Below, piece by piece: positions 37,693-46,974 of a DNA stretch of 64,000 nt. The notes beneath the pieces were generated by a model that was given only the letters and a program-made list of their open reading frames with translations, made no database searches and was not told the origin of the DNA. The DNA is from Bacteroides sp. Marseille-P3684 (GTDB taxonomy: Bacteria > Bacteroidota > Bacteroidia > Bacteroidales > Bacteroidaceae): NCBI RefSeq assembly GCF_900291465.1, contig NZ_LT985808.1:2924539-2988538 (forward strand), given 5' to 3'. Each line of letters starts with the position of its first letter. Position 1 is the stretch's first letter. Made by a program: the position numbers and the translations under genes.

Positions 37693-39294
37693 ATGAAACC
37701 ATCCCTTCTATTACTCAGCATCGCGTCCGCCCTCCTCGCCGGTTGCTCGGACAGCGACTCTCCCCTCACCCCCGACACCCCGCAGCAACCCGACTTCGTC
37801 AGCGTGGAGAAGGCAGTCAGCATCGACGCCGGCACCACCTACCAGACGATGCGCGGCTTCGGAGCCTCCGACTGCTGGACGGCGGACTACGTGGGGCAAT
37901 ACTGGACGCGTCAGCGTGACGCCATCAGCGAACTGCTCTTCTCCACGGACATCGCCGACGGAAGAGCCAAAGGCATCGGCCTCTCCCAGTGGAGGGTCAA
38001 CCTCGGTGGCGGCACAGCCGCACAGGGAGACGCCAGCGGCATCGACGAGAAGACACGCCGCGCCGCCTCCTTCCTCACCGGCACGGGTCAGTATGACTGG
38101 AACAACTGCCGCGGACAGCAATACTTCATGCAGCGTGCCAAGGACATGGGCTGTCCCTCGTTCGTCCTCTTCAGCAATACGCCCCCGGTGCAGTTCACGC
38201 GCAACGGCAAAGGGTTCTCTGCCAGCGGCGCCTGTTCCAACCTGAAGGAGGATGCCTACGACGACTTCGCCGACTACCTCGCCACCGTGGCGCAGCACTA
38301 CCTGCACGCGGGCTATCCCGTCACCCACCTGTCTCCCGTCAACGAGCCGCAATACAACTGGGACAGCGGACAGGAAGGCAGCGGCTGGCAGAACAGCGAG
38401 GTGGCACGCCTCATCCGGGAGCTGGACCGCGCACTGACCGACAAGCAGGCGGACGTGACCATCCTCCCCGGCGAAGCGGGCGACTGGGAATACCTCTACA
38501 AGACCAAGGGGGATGCCACACGGAGCAACGTCATCGCCGACTTCTTCACCCCCTCTTCCGCGGACTACATCGGCAACCTGAAGCATACCGCCAACCTCCT
38601 CTGCGGACACAGCTACTGGACCGACGGCACCTGGAACGGCATGCGCAAGGTGCGTCAGCAGGTGGCAGCGGCAGCCCAAGCCAAAGGCATCGAGCTGTGG
38701 CAGAGCGAGTGGAGCATGCTCGGCGACGGCTACAGCAGCGAGGAGTTCGTCGGCTATGACAAGGCGACGGAGATGGACATCGCCCTCTACATGTCCAAGG
38801 TCATCCACAACGACCTCACGCAGGCAGGCGTCGGCTCATGGAGCTTCTGGACGTCGATGGACGTGCCGCGCTGGGGGCACCAGAACCGCTTCCTGCTCAT
38901 CGCCCTGACACCTGCCGGAGGCGAGAACGGCGACCTCGCACAGGAGGGGAGCTACCGTCCGACTGCCACCCTGTGGGTGCTGGGCAACTACAGCCGCTTC
39001 ATCCGTCCGGGCTACGTCCGCATCCGGATGGACTACAACGAGTCGCGCCACTTCTTCGCCTCGGCATGGATGTCACCGGACAAGAAGGAGGTCGTCGCCG
39101 TCTACACCAACCTGACGAGCGACAAAGGCATCCGGCTCAGTGAGACCCACACCGGATGGCAGGGCAAGGCGGCGTCCGTCAGATTCTACACGACCACAGC
39201 CCGTAAGCAGCTGGCAGAGAGCAGCGTCAGCCCCGACGGCCCCGTCGTGCTCGAACCGATGAGCGTAACCACAGTCGTCTACCAACTCAACTGA
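37693..39294 (+). CDS. GH30 family glycoside hydrolase lipoprotein, probable endo-beta-1,6-galactanase
   Basis: The 533-aa product has a lipoprotein signal (Cys18 in LLAGCSDSD with acidic followers), so it should sit on the cell surface. The (beta/alpha)8 domain starts at QTMRGFGASDCW. The expected acid/base is Glu218 in SPVNEPQ, and the nucleophile Glu339 in LWQSEWSML. A C-terminal beta-domain (about 430-533) follows. The GIGLSQWRVNLGGG and SNTPPVQFTRNGKG blocks resemble the GH30 branch acting on beta-1,6-galactan. The subfamily is inferred; other beta-glycans are possible. An upstream ATG at 37660 precedes the signal peptide and was not used. Confidence 0.85.
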   Translation: MKPSLLLLSIASALLAGCSDSDSPLTPDTPQQPDFVSVEKAVSIDAGTTYQTMRGFGASDCWTADYVGQYWTRQRDAISELLFSTDIADGRAKGIGLSQWRVNLGGGTAAQGDASGIDEKTRRAASFLTGTGQYDWNNCRGQQYFMQRAKDMGCPSFVLFSNTPPVQFTRNGKGFSASGACSNLKEDAYDDFADYLATVAQHYLHAGYPVTHLSPVNEPQYNWDSGQEGSGWQNSEVARLIRELDRALTDKQADVTILPGEAGDWEYLYKTKGDATRSNVIADFFTPSSADYIGNLKHTANLLCGHSYWTDGTWNGMRKVRQQVAAAAQAKGIELWQSEWSMLGDGYSSEEFVGYDKATEMDIALYMSKVIHNDLTQAGVGSWSFWTSMDVPRWGHQNRFLLIALTPAGGENGDLAQEGSYRPTATLWVLGNYSRFIRPGYVRIRMDYNESRHFFASAWMSPDKKEVVAVYTNLTSDKGIRLSETHTGWQGKAASVRFYTTTARKQLAESSVSPDGPVVLEPMSVTTVVYQLN

Positions 39295-39299
39295 AACCC

Positions 39300-41705
39300 A
39301 TGAAACGATACATCTACCTCTTACTCCTCTGCGTGTGCTGCACGTTCCGCCTTCCGGCACAGGTGTCGTTCGGCGACGCCACACGCTTCAACGACGGCTG
39401 GCTGTTCCGGCTCGCCGACGACTCGCTGATGTCGCTCCCCACCTTCGATGACAAGGACTGGCGGAAGCTCGACCTGCCACACGACTGGTCGGTCGAGGGA
39501 CACCTCTCCCCCGACCTGGCAAGCTGCACCGGCTACCTGCCCGGCGGCATCGCCTGGTACCGGAAGCACTTCCGTGTGACAGACCGGGCAGCCCGCCACT
39601 ACATCTACTTCGAAGGCGTCTACAACCGCAGCGAGGTGTACCTCAACGGCCACCTGCTGGGCAAACGCCCGAACGGCTACATCTCGTTCCTCTACGACCT
39701 GACGCCCTACCTGCAGGAAGGCAACAATGTGCTTGCCGTACGGGTGGACCACAGCCGCTACGCCGACTCGCGCTGGTACACGGGGTCGGGCATCTACCGC
39801 GATGTGTGGATGGTGGCAGCCCCGGAAATCCATTTCGCCCAATGGGGCATCGGCTGGAAGCTGGTGCGCATGAGTGCCGGGAAGGCTACGGTCGACGTGG
39901 ATGTGCAAATCGAGAAACACACCGCCGCCACGCAGCCGCTGCGGGTCCGCTCAACCCTCTACGACGCGCAGGGGAAGGCAGTGGCGCACGCCACACAGAC
40001 GGTGAGGGAGCTCGCCCCCGGTACGGTCCGCCGAAGCCTGCGGCTGAGCATCTCCCATCCTCACGCCTGGGACCTCGACCGTCCGTATCTCTACACCCTG
40101 AAGACTGAACTGCTGAGCGGTGCGGAACGCATCGATGCCGCCACGACCCGCGTAGGACTCCGAACGCTGACCTTCGACGCCGACAAAGGCTTTGCGCTCA
40201 ACGGACGCTGGATGAAGGTGAAGGGTGTCTGCCTGCACCACGATGCCGGGGTGCTGGGCGCCGTCGTCCCTCCCGAAGTGTGGGAGCGTAGGCTGCGGAA
40301 CGTGAAGGAGGTGCTCGGAGCGAACGCCATCCGTCTGAGCCATAATCCGCAAGCCCCGGTCGTGTATGACCTCTGCGACAGCCTGGGCCTCCTCGTCATG
40401 GACGAAGCGTCGGACGAGTGGGAGTTCCCCAAGCGCAAGTGGGTCAAAGGGTGGAACGTGGGCGAACCGTCGTTCGACGGCTCCTTCGACTTCTTCGAGG
40501 AATGGATTGACCGTGACGTGACGGACATGGTCCGCCGCGACCGCAACCATCCGTCGGTCTTCCTCTGGAGCATCGGCAACGAGGTGGACTACCCCAACGA
40601 CCCGTACTCCCATCCGGTGCTGGACGGCACCTCCATCAACCAGCCCATGTTCGGCGGCTACAACCCGGACGCACCCGACGCCCTGCGCATCGGCGAGATA
40701 GCCAAACGGCTGGCAGCCTGCGTACGCAAGGTGGACACGAGCCGTCCGGTGACCGGAGCGCTGGCAGGCGTGGTCATGTCCAACCAGACCGCCTATCCGC
40801 AAGCGGTGGATGTGGTGGGCTACAACTACACGGAGAACCGCTACGACGAGGACCATGCCGCCTACCCGAAACGCATCATCTACGGCAGCGAGACGGGCTC
40901 CGGCATCGAAGCCTGGCAGGCGGTGAGAGACCGCGACTTCATCTTCGGACAGTTCATCTGGACGGGCATGGACTACCTCGGCGAGTCGGGCAGATGGCCT
41001 TCACGCGGACTGGGCACGGGACTGCTGGACTTTGCCGGCTTCGCCAAGCCGCGCGGACATCACCGTGCCGCCTTGTGGCGTGAAGACCCGGTGACCTACA
41101 TCGGCACCTATCCTGCCGCTCCCCGCCTCTCGCCCGATGCCTGGGACAGCTGGAACTACCGTCCGGACGAACCGGTACGCGTCGTGTGCTACACCAATGC
41201 ACCGCAAGCCCGCCTGCTGCTCAACGGCAAGGAAGTGGGCGCCCTGAAACCCAACGACGACCAGACCGGCATCATCAGCTGGGACATCCCCTTCCGGGAA
41301 GGAACGCTCCGTGCGGAAGGGTGCGATACCGACGGCAGGGTGCTGTCCGCCTACGAGATTGTCACCTCGGGCCGTCCCTATGCCTTGCGGGCGACGGCAG
41401 ACCGACACGTGTTGCGGGCAGACCGCGGCGTGGCACACATCCAGGTGGAAGTGGTGGACGAGAAAGGGACCGTCGTGAAGCTCAGCGACAACGACATCTC
41501 CTGCCACCTCGAGGGCCCGGCACGCCTGCTGGGACTGGAGAACGGCAACAACACCGACATGAGCGACTACACCGCCCGTCACCGCCGCGTCTTCCACGGC
41601 AACCTGTTGGCTTACCTTCAGGCCACGGGGGAGAAAGGAGAGATTGTCGTCCGCTTCACCTCTCCCCTCTTGCAGGACTGCGTCGTAAGGCTGAAGGCTG
41701 AATAA
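39300..41705 (+). CDS. GH2 family glycoside hydrolase, probable beta-galactosidase
   Basis: Exported enzyme of 801 aa (signal peptide about 1-20, ending LPAQ). The sugar-binding jelly roll (about 25-180) contains LPHDWSVEG and GGIAWYRKHF; an Ig-like domain follows; the TIM barrel has the acid/base Glu428 in WSIGNEVD and the nucleophile Glu531 in YGSETGSG. C-terminal Ig-like domains (DUF4982-type and after) complete it. It starts 6 bases after the GH30 stop, so both are expressed together; exo-action on products of the endo-enzyme is likely. Exact sugar is inferred. Confidence 0.9.
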   Translation: MKRYIYLLLLCVCCTFRLPAQVSFGDATRFNDGWLFRLADDSLMSLPTFDDKDWRKLDLPHDWSVEGHLSPDLASCTGYLPGGIAWYRKHFRVTDRAARHYIYFEGVYNRSEVYLNGHLLGKRPNGYISFLYDLTPYLQEGNNVLAVRVDHSRYADSRWYTGSGIYRDVWMVAAPEIHFAQWGIGWKLVRMSAGKATVDVDVQIEKHTAATQPLRVRSTLYDAQGKAVAHATQTVRELAPGTVRRSLRLSISHPHAWDLDRPYLYTLKTELLSGAERIDAATTRVGLRTLTFDADKGFALNGRWMKVKGVCLHHDAGVLGAVVPPEVWERRLRNVKEVLGANAIRLSHNPQAPVVYDLCDSLGLLVMDEASDEWEFPKRKWVKGWNVGEPSFDGSFDFFEEWIDRDVTDMVRRDRNHPSVFLWSIGNEVDYPNDPYSHPVLDGTSINQPMFGGYNPDAPDALRIGEIAKRLAACVRKVDTSRPVTGALAGVVMSNQTAYPQAVDVVGYNYTENRYDEDHAAYPKRIIYGSETGSGIEAWQAVRDRDFIFGQFIWTGMDYLGESGRWPSRGLGTGLLDFAGFAKPRGHHRAALWREDPVTYIGTYPAAPRLSPDAWDSWNYRPDEPVRVVCYTNAPQARLLLNGKEVGALKPNDDQTGIISWDIPFREGTLRAEGCDTDGRVLSAYEIVTSGRPYALRATADRHVLRADRGVAHIQVEVVDEKGTVVKLSDNDISCHLEGPARLLGLENGNNTDMSDYTARHRRVFHGNLLAYLQATGEKGEIVVRFTSPLLQDCVVRLKAE

Positions 41706-41732
41706 GCCCCTCGGGAAGATACCCCACACACA

Positions 41733-41801
41733 AGAGAGGCACAAAGACACCGGAACATCAGGACTCACAGGTCCCGTGCTCCGGTGTCTTTGTGCCTCTC
41801 T
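41733..41801. repeat. CACAAAG-type long intergenic hairpin, copy 4
   Basis: Arms at 41733-41754 and 41780-41801 pair perfectly over 22 bp; they include AGAGGCACAAAGACACCGG. The hairpin fills the gap between the convergent GH2 and hybrid-sensor genes and should end both transcripts. Confidence 0.85.
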
Positions 41802-41812
41802 GCTTATCCGGC

Positions 41813-44800
41813 TTATTCCTTCGTCTCCGCCTCTTCAGGCTCGCCCGCCCTTTCCTGACCGGCATAGCAGGAAGGCGGCACCCCGAACTGCTGCTTGAAG
41901 CACTTGCTGAAGTAGTAGGGGTCGCTGAAGCCCACCATGTAGCAGACCTCGGAGACGTTGTACTTCTGTTCGAGCAACAGCTCCGCCGACTTCTTCAGGC
42001 GGAGCAGGCGGATGTATTTGCTCGGGGTATAGCCCGTGATGCCGCACACCTTATTATTAAAGGTCGTGCGTCCCAGATGCATGGCGGTCATCAGGTCGTT
42101 GATGGACAGGGCGGGGTCTGCCAGACGCTGCCCGATGAGTGCGTTCAGTTCATCGATGAACTTCTGGTCGAGCTCGGAGGCAACCAGCACGTTGGTCTTT
42201 GCCGACGAGTCCCTGGAGAACTTGTCGCGCAGCTTGTCGCGTTGCTCGATGAGCTTCATGATGCAGGTCAGCAGGTATTTCAGGCTGAAGGGCTTGCCGA
42301 TGTAGAGGTCTGCCCCCTTCTTCATGCCTTCCAGCCGCTTGTCGGCAGAGTCCAGTGCGGTGAGCAGCACCACGGGGATGTGACAGGTGTTGAAGTCCTC
42401 CTTCAGGCGGCGTGTCACCTCAAAGCCATTCATGCCGGGCATCAGGACGTCGCAGATTATCAGGTCCGGGTTGTAGGCACGCGCCTCCTCCAGACCGGAC
42501 TTCCCGTCGGGCTTGGCATGCACCTCGAAGTAGCGGCTTATCTCCTCCTGCAGGAAGCGGCGCACATCGTCGTCGTCCTCGATAATCAACACCTTGCGTG
42601 GGTTCAGCGACGCACCGGGCTGGGGCAGGTCGTCCCGTCCGTCGGTCTCCGTCCCCTCCTCCCGGTCGAGGAAGGAGATTGCCGGGTCTTCCGCCTGCAG
42701 ACGGCTGGGCTTGAGGAAGTCTTTCTCCTCGTAGGCATCGGCATGCAGCGGAAGGGTCACGGTGAACACCGAACCTCCGCCCTCGTTCTCCCGGTAGGTG
42801 ATGGTCCCCTTGTGGATGTTGACCAGCTCGTGGGTCAGGTGCAGCCCCACTCCCACACTGTTGGCAGAGAAGCTGCTCTGCATGAAACGGTTGAACAGCT
42901 CGCCCCGTTTCTCCTTGGGGATGCCCACACCGGTGTCGGACACACTGATGTCCAGTGTTCCTGCCTCCTCGTTCACCTTGACACGGAAGAGCACCTGTCC
43001 GTTGGAAGGCGTGTACTTGAAGGCATTCGAGAGCAGGTTGTAGACCACCTTGTCCAGATTCCCCTTGTCGATGAACATGGTGTAGGATTCCACGGACGGC
43101 AGGAAGCGGAAGTCGATGTCCTTGGACGCAGCCATGTCCCGGAACGTAAGGAAGATTTCATAGAAGAACGCCATCACGTCGGTCTCTTCGAGCGAGAGCG
43201 CCAGCTTGTTGTTCTGCATCTTGCGGAACTCCAGCAACTGGTTGATGAGCCTCAGCAGGCGCAGGGTGCTCTTCTCCATGATTTTCAGAGACGGAAGCAT
43301 CTCGCGGGGAATCCGCTGGAAGCCGGCGATGCGCTCCAGTGCTCCCTGTATCAGGGTGAGCGGCGTCCGGAACTCATGCGAGATGTTGGTGAAGAACACC
43401 AGCTTGTACTCCGTCAGCTGCTTCTCCACCTCGATGCGGTTGCGCAACGTGTTGAACTTGTGTATCAGGCGGAAGAGCAGCCAGGCTATCAGGATGCACA
43501 GCAGGACGTAGAACAGGTAGGCCCACGTCGTCTGGTAGAAAGGCGGAGCAATGACGATGTCGAGTGTGGTCTCCTTGCAGCCCGTCGTCCCCGAGCCCTT
43601 GCAGGACTTCACACGCAGGACGTATTTGCCCGGCGGAAGGTTGCGGTAGATGGCGAAGTTCAACGACGACGGCGCCACCCACTCCTTGTCGTAGTTCTCC
43701 AGCTTGTAGGTATAGTTGGCTTCGTTCTCGGGCGAATAGTTGAAGGTCGAGAAGGTGATGATGAGGGAGTTCTGCTTGTGGTTCAGACGGAGGCGGTCCG
43801 TGTAGGCGATGTCGTTCTCCAGCGGAGAGCCGGGTGTGTTCGGACGGGTCTCGACCCCGTTGATGCGCAGGGAGGTCAGCACGACACGGTCGAATGCCCG
43901 GGAGGCATGGTTGCTCTTCACCGTACGCGGGTCGAACACCACCAGCCCGTAGTTCGAACCGAAGGCGATGCGTCCGTCGGGCAACATGCAACCGCTGTTC
44001 TCGATGTACACGTTCCCCAGCTCGAAGGCGGAGAAGAAGTAGTTCTGGAAGGAGTGGTCGGAAGGATTGAAGCAGGAGATACCGTACTCGGTGGAAATCC
44101 AGAAGCGTCCGTCACGGTCCTCGATGATGGACTGCACCATGTCGTTCACCAGTCCCTCGTTGGTCGTGTAGTGGCGGAAGGTGGAGCTGGCGAGGTCCTT
44201 GTCCGGCTGACAGACACAGATGCCCGCGCCCGACGTTCCCAGCCACATGCGTCCGTTGCGGTCCTCATACAGGCACTTGATTTCGTTGTTCCGCAGCTTG
44301 CCGTTCCGGCTGCTGAACTCCACATAGCGGTCAGAATCAGCCAACAGCTCCTCGGGACGGAAGACGAAGGCACCGTCGCTGGTCCCCACCCAGATCCGTC
44401 CGTTGTGGTCCTCCAGCAGGGAGCGCACCTGACGCTGCCCGTATGTCTTGTTCAGGAAATGACGGAAGGTGTAGGTGCCGTCAGCCTGTGGCACTGCCAG
44501 GTCCAGTCCGCCACCGAAGGTCCCTATCCACATGCGCCCCTTGCTGTCGCAGAGGAAGCAGAAGATGTGGTTGAACCCCAGGCTGCCGGGCTTCTCGCGG
44601 TCGCTGACGTACCATTTGCCGTCGATGCGCAGTCCGTTGCCGCGGCTGCCCAGCCACACTTTCCCCTGACGGTCCTCCGCCACGGCATAGATATTGGAAT
44701 GTTCAAAATGCTCCTTGGAGAGCACGTTGAGGTCGTTGTCACAGACATAGAGGCTGCCGTTGCGGGCACTGACCCAGATGTGTCCGTCGTCCTTCAGGCG

Positions 44801-46138
44801 GGTCACCACCCGGATGATGTTGGGAGCGCCCAGGCTGTTGATACCGTTGGGGTAGATACGCTGCACGCTCTCGTTCAGCACCGAGAGACGGGACACCCCC
44901 GTAAACTCCGAACTGATCCAGATGCCCTGGCTGCTGTCCTCCATCAGGTATTGCAGGAAGTTGGAACGGATGTGGCTCGAACCGTCCATGTTCGCCGTGA
45001 AGTGTTGCAGCTCTCCGGTGTGCAGGTCGTAGGCAAACAGCCCGTTCCCGTAGGTCGACATCCAGAGAATGTCGCGCGAGTCGTGCACGAAGCTGTAGCG
45101 TTCACGGTCGATGTACCCCATCTGATAGGGTTCCATCAGGCGGAAGTGGATGACCTCGTGCGTCTTCACGTTGACATGCCACACCACGCCGGTACCGTTG
45201 TACAGCCAGTAGTTGCCCCGGTTGTCCTGCGTCACCTGTGCATTGGGGATGTTGAGCTGTCCGGCGGACGTGAGCTGCCCCGTACGGGTATGCAGGACAT
45301 AGCCTCCCCGGGTGGTGAAGATATACCAGTCGTCCTGCAACGACAGGGTCCCCAGGACGGACTCTTCAACGACACGGGGGATGCGTGCCACCTCGACGGG
45401 AGTCTCGCTTCCGTCTTCAATGGCAGAGATGACGCCGCGCGAAGAGAGGAAATAGACTGCCTTCCCGAACGACTGTGCCGCATAGGCATTCGGGTCGCGG
45501 ACCAGCAGACGTGTCTTGCCGTCCTGCTCCGTCAGAGCCACCCCCTTGTCCATACCGATCCAGATGCGTTGACGGTAGTCCTCATAGACATAGGTCACAT
45601 GATTGGAAGGGAGGTTGCCCTTCTCCTGCTTGAAAGCGATGGACCTGAATCCGTCGCCGTCAGGTCGCTTGCGGTAGCAGATCCAGCGACATCCGTTCGA
45701 CTTGTGCCACAGCCAGATGTCGCCAAGAGACGTCTGAAGCTTGCTCCCGTAGCGTTCGCCGTATTCCCCGCATCCGGTGAAGTCGACGAAGCATCCGTGG
45801 TTCAAATCGTAGCAGCTGTACATCTCGTTGGTCAGGTTGATCCACAGGAAGCCGTGCTTGTCCTCATCAATCCGGCGGATACGGTGGTCAGCCAGCGAGA
45901 GCTTGTCGGTCTCGGGATAGAAATTCAGGAACGAGCTGCCGTCGTAGCGGCTCAGTCCGTTGAGCGTTCCCATCCAAAGGAACCCTTTGCTGTCCTGGAA
46001 GATGCAACGGATGGAGTTGTTGGCAATGCCGTCGTGGGTGGTCATGTGACGGGAACGCACTTCCACCGACGCCCACAGATACAGGGGCAGACAAAACAGA
46101 AGGGTACAGAGGAGTGAGGTCTTATGTCGTATATCCAT
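41813..46138 (-). CDS. Hybrid two-component system sensor/regulator (HTCS) of the polysaccharide locus
   Basis: One-protein signalling system of 1441 aa. A signal peptide leads into a periplasmic pair of seven-bladed propellers (about 25-770, repeated W-MGT/WIGT blades) and a Y_Y_Y domain (about 790-860). A membrane helix spans about 872-892. The kinase has phospho-acceptor His921 in SHEFRTPL and an ATPase domain; the receiver has Asp1230 in CDVLMPG; an AraC-type HTH closes the protein (about 1335-1435). It probably binds an oligosaccharide released by the locus and turns on the SusCD genes. A TATCTTTG box (46165-46172, minus) is its promoter. Confidence 0.95.
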   Translation of the reverse strand: MDIRHKTSLLCTLLFCLPLYLWASVEVRSRHMTTHDGIANNSIRCIFQDSKGFLWMGTLNGLSRYDGSSFLNFYPETDKLSLADHRIRRIDEDKHGFLWINLTNEMYSCYDLNHGCFVDFTGCGEYGERYGSKLQTSLGDIWLWHKSNGCRWICYRKRPDGDGFRSIAFKQEKGNLPSNHVTYVYEDYRQRIWIGMDKGVALTEQDGKTRLLVRDPNAYAAQSFGKAVYFLSSRGVISAIEDGSETPVEVARIPRVVEESVLGTLSLQDDWYIFTTRGGYVLHTRTGQLTSAGQLNIPNAQVTQDNRGNYWLYNGTGVVWHVNVKTHEVIHFRLMEPYQMGYIDRERYSFVHDSRDILWMSTYGNGLFAYDLHTGELQHFTANMDGSSHIRSNFLQYLMEDSSQGIWISSEFTGVSRLSVLNESVQRIYPNGINSLGAPNIIRVVTRLKDDGHIWVSARNGSLYVCDNDLNVLSKEHFEHSNIYAVAEDRQGKVWLGSRGNGLRIDGKWYVSDREKPGSLGFNHIFCFLCDSKGRMWIGTFGGGLDLAVPQADGTYTFRHFLNKTYGQRQVRSLLEDHNGRIWVGTSDGAFVFRPEELLADSDRYVEFSSRNGKLRNNEIKCLYEDRNGRMWLGTSGAGICVCQPDKDLASSTFRHYTTNEGLVNDMVQSIIEDRDGRFWISTEYGISCFNPSDHSFQNYFFSAFELGNVYIENSGCMLPDGRIAFGSNYGLVVFDPRTVKSNHASRAFDRVVLTSLRINGVETRPNTPGSPLENDIAYTDRLRLNHKQNSLIITFSTFNYSPENEANYTYKLENYDKEWVAPSSLNFAIYRNLPPGKYVLRVKSCKGSGTTGCKETTLDIVIAPPFYQTTWAYLFYVLLCILIAWLLFRLIHKFNTLRNRIEVEKQLTEYKLVFFTNISHEFRTPLTLIQGALERIAGFQRIPREMLPSLKIMEKSTLRLLRLINQLLEFRKMQNNKLALSLEETDVMAFFYEIFLTFRDMAASKDIDFRFLPSVESYTMFIDKGNLDKVVYNLLSNAFKYTPSNGQVLFRVKVNEEAGTLDISVSDTGVGIPKEKRGELFNRFMQSSFSANSVGVGLHLTHELVNIHKGTITYRENEGGGSVFTVTLPLHADAYEEKDFLKPSRLQAEDPAISFLDREEGTETDGRDDLPQPGASLNPRKVLIIEDDDDVRRFLQEEISRYFEVHAKPDGKSGLEEARAYNPDLIICDVLMPGMNGFEVTRRLKEDFNTCHIPVVLLTALDSADKRLEGMKKGADLYIGKPFSLKYLLTCIMKLIEQRDKLRDKFSRDSSAKTNVLVASELDQKFIDELNALIGQRLADPALSINDLMTAMHLGRTTFNNKVCGITGYTPSKYIRLLRLKKSAELLLEQKYNVSEVCYMVGFSDPYYFSKCFKQQFGVPPSCYAGQERAGEPEEAETKE

Positions 46139-46164
46139 AGTTCAGGAGGTTCGTAATCAACGGA

Positions 46165-46172
46165 CAAAGATA
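46165..46172 (-). promoter_or_regulatory. Promoter -7 box for the HTCS gene
   Basis: The minus strand reads TATCTTTG, matching TAnnTTTG, 27 bases upstream of the start codon. Confidence 0.5.
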
Positions 46173-46213
46173 GGGATTTCTTTTCAAACCGCGACACGAA
46201 CCCCCGAACTGTC

Positions 46214-46270
46214 CTAGCGCAGGTATTCAGCAAAGAAGCTCTCGATGGCGTCGAAGGGTATTCCGCTCAA
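46214..46270 (-). pseudogene. Possible 3' end fragment of a lost gene
   Basis: The minus strand encodes LSGIPFDAIESFFAEYLR followed by TAG, with a stop immediately upstream. It reads like the C-terminus of an alpha/beta-hydrolase or similar enzyme cut off by insertion or deletion next to the dispersed repeat copy C. Eighteen codons are too few to be sure; it may be chance. Confidence 0.2.
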
Positions 46271-46319
46271 TCATTCCCAATTTGAGTCAAACAAAACGCA
46301 ACCCATTCTTCCCTTCTGC

Positions 46320-46855
46320 TTGACAAAATCACCGGAATCTCTATCTTCCGCTAACGCATACTTTTGGAAATTCCATCAAACTAGCGAGCAAATGCAAAGT
46401 AATGCTAACGAAAGTCGCTCAAAAAGCCTCCAATTTTAGAAAACTGTACATCTCAATTCCAAGATATTTACATTTCAACGCCCAAAGAATATTGTTTGAC
46501 CTGCGAAACACAAGTGTTTGATGAGTCAAACAATATAGTTTCACTTCTCAAACAATATTGTTTCATCCGTGAAAGTCCAATATTCGGGAGATGAAGGAGA
46601 GAAATCTCAAGTTTCACTCTCCAGAAGATGAGTCGCGTCAATAAATCGGAAGCTTTCATAAAGCATCACGAAGCATCCACCGTGCGTTAGCAATGAAGGA
46701 CTTCACACGTATAACCGGTCACGAAGACAGTATCCAGCACAAATAGGCATCAAAGTGAATTTTGCAAATCGCCTGAGAATGCCACGAAATTCACCAAATC
46801 GTATTTTAGTGCGAGGAAAGGCACTCTCAGGCGGTTCATTTGACATTTTGTCAAG
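46320..46855 (-). repeat. Dispersed ~540-bp element, copy C (inverted)
   Basis: In minus orientation it begins TTGACAAAATGTCAAATG and ends GATTTTGTCAA, so its ends form a perfect 10-base inverted repeat (TTGACAAAAT). The ordered blocks of copies A and B recur: an ATG frame (MSNEPPESAFPRTKIRFGEF), CTGGAGAGTGAAACTTG, the palindrome array (46483-46564), GTACAGTTTTCTAAAAT and GTATGCGTTAGCGG. It fills most of the gene-free region between the HTCS and superoxide dismutase genes. Confidence 0.85.
46483..46564 (-). repeat. Four 16-bp palindromes at 22-bp period (copy C)
   Basis: Units on the plus strand start at 46483, 46505, 46527 and 46549: CAAAGAATATTGTTTG, GAAACACAAGTGTTTG, CAAACAATATAGTTTC and CAAACAATATTGTTTC. 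Spacing is again 22 bp with 6-base variable spacers. Confidence 0.9.
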
Positions 46856-46974
46856 GTGAAGAAAGGACGAGGAATAGGAAGGTATTTTATCCGATTAAAA
46901 CTCAATCCCAACTTTGATAAAGGGGCCGTTGTTCAATTCACTATTCCGTACTTACTCTCACTGCACCCACCCCG

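Noticed and set aside
41792-46117. A 1441-codon open frame on the plus strand opposite the HTCS gene
   Set aside because: Its translation is low-complexity and rich in H, V, L, Q and R as expected from the reverse complement of a GC-rich gene, and the opposite strand encodes a protein with all expected domains. It is a shadow frame.
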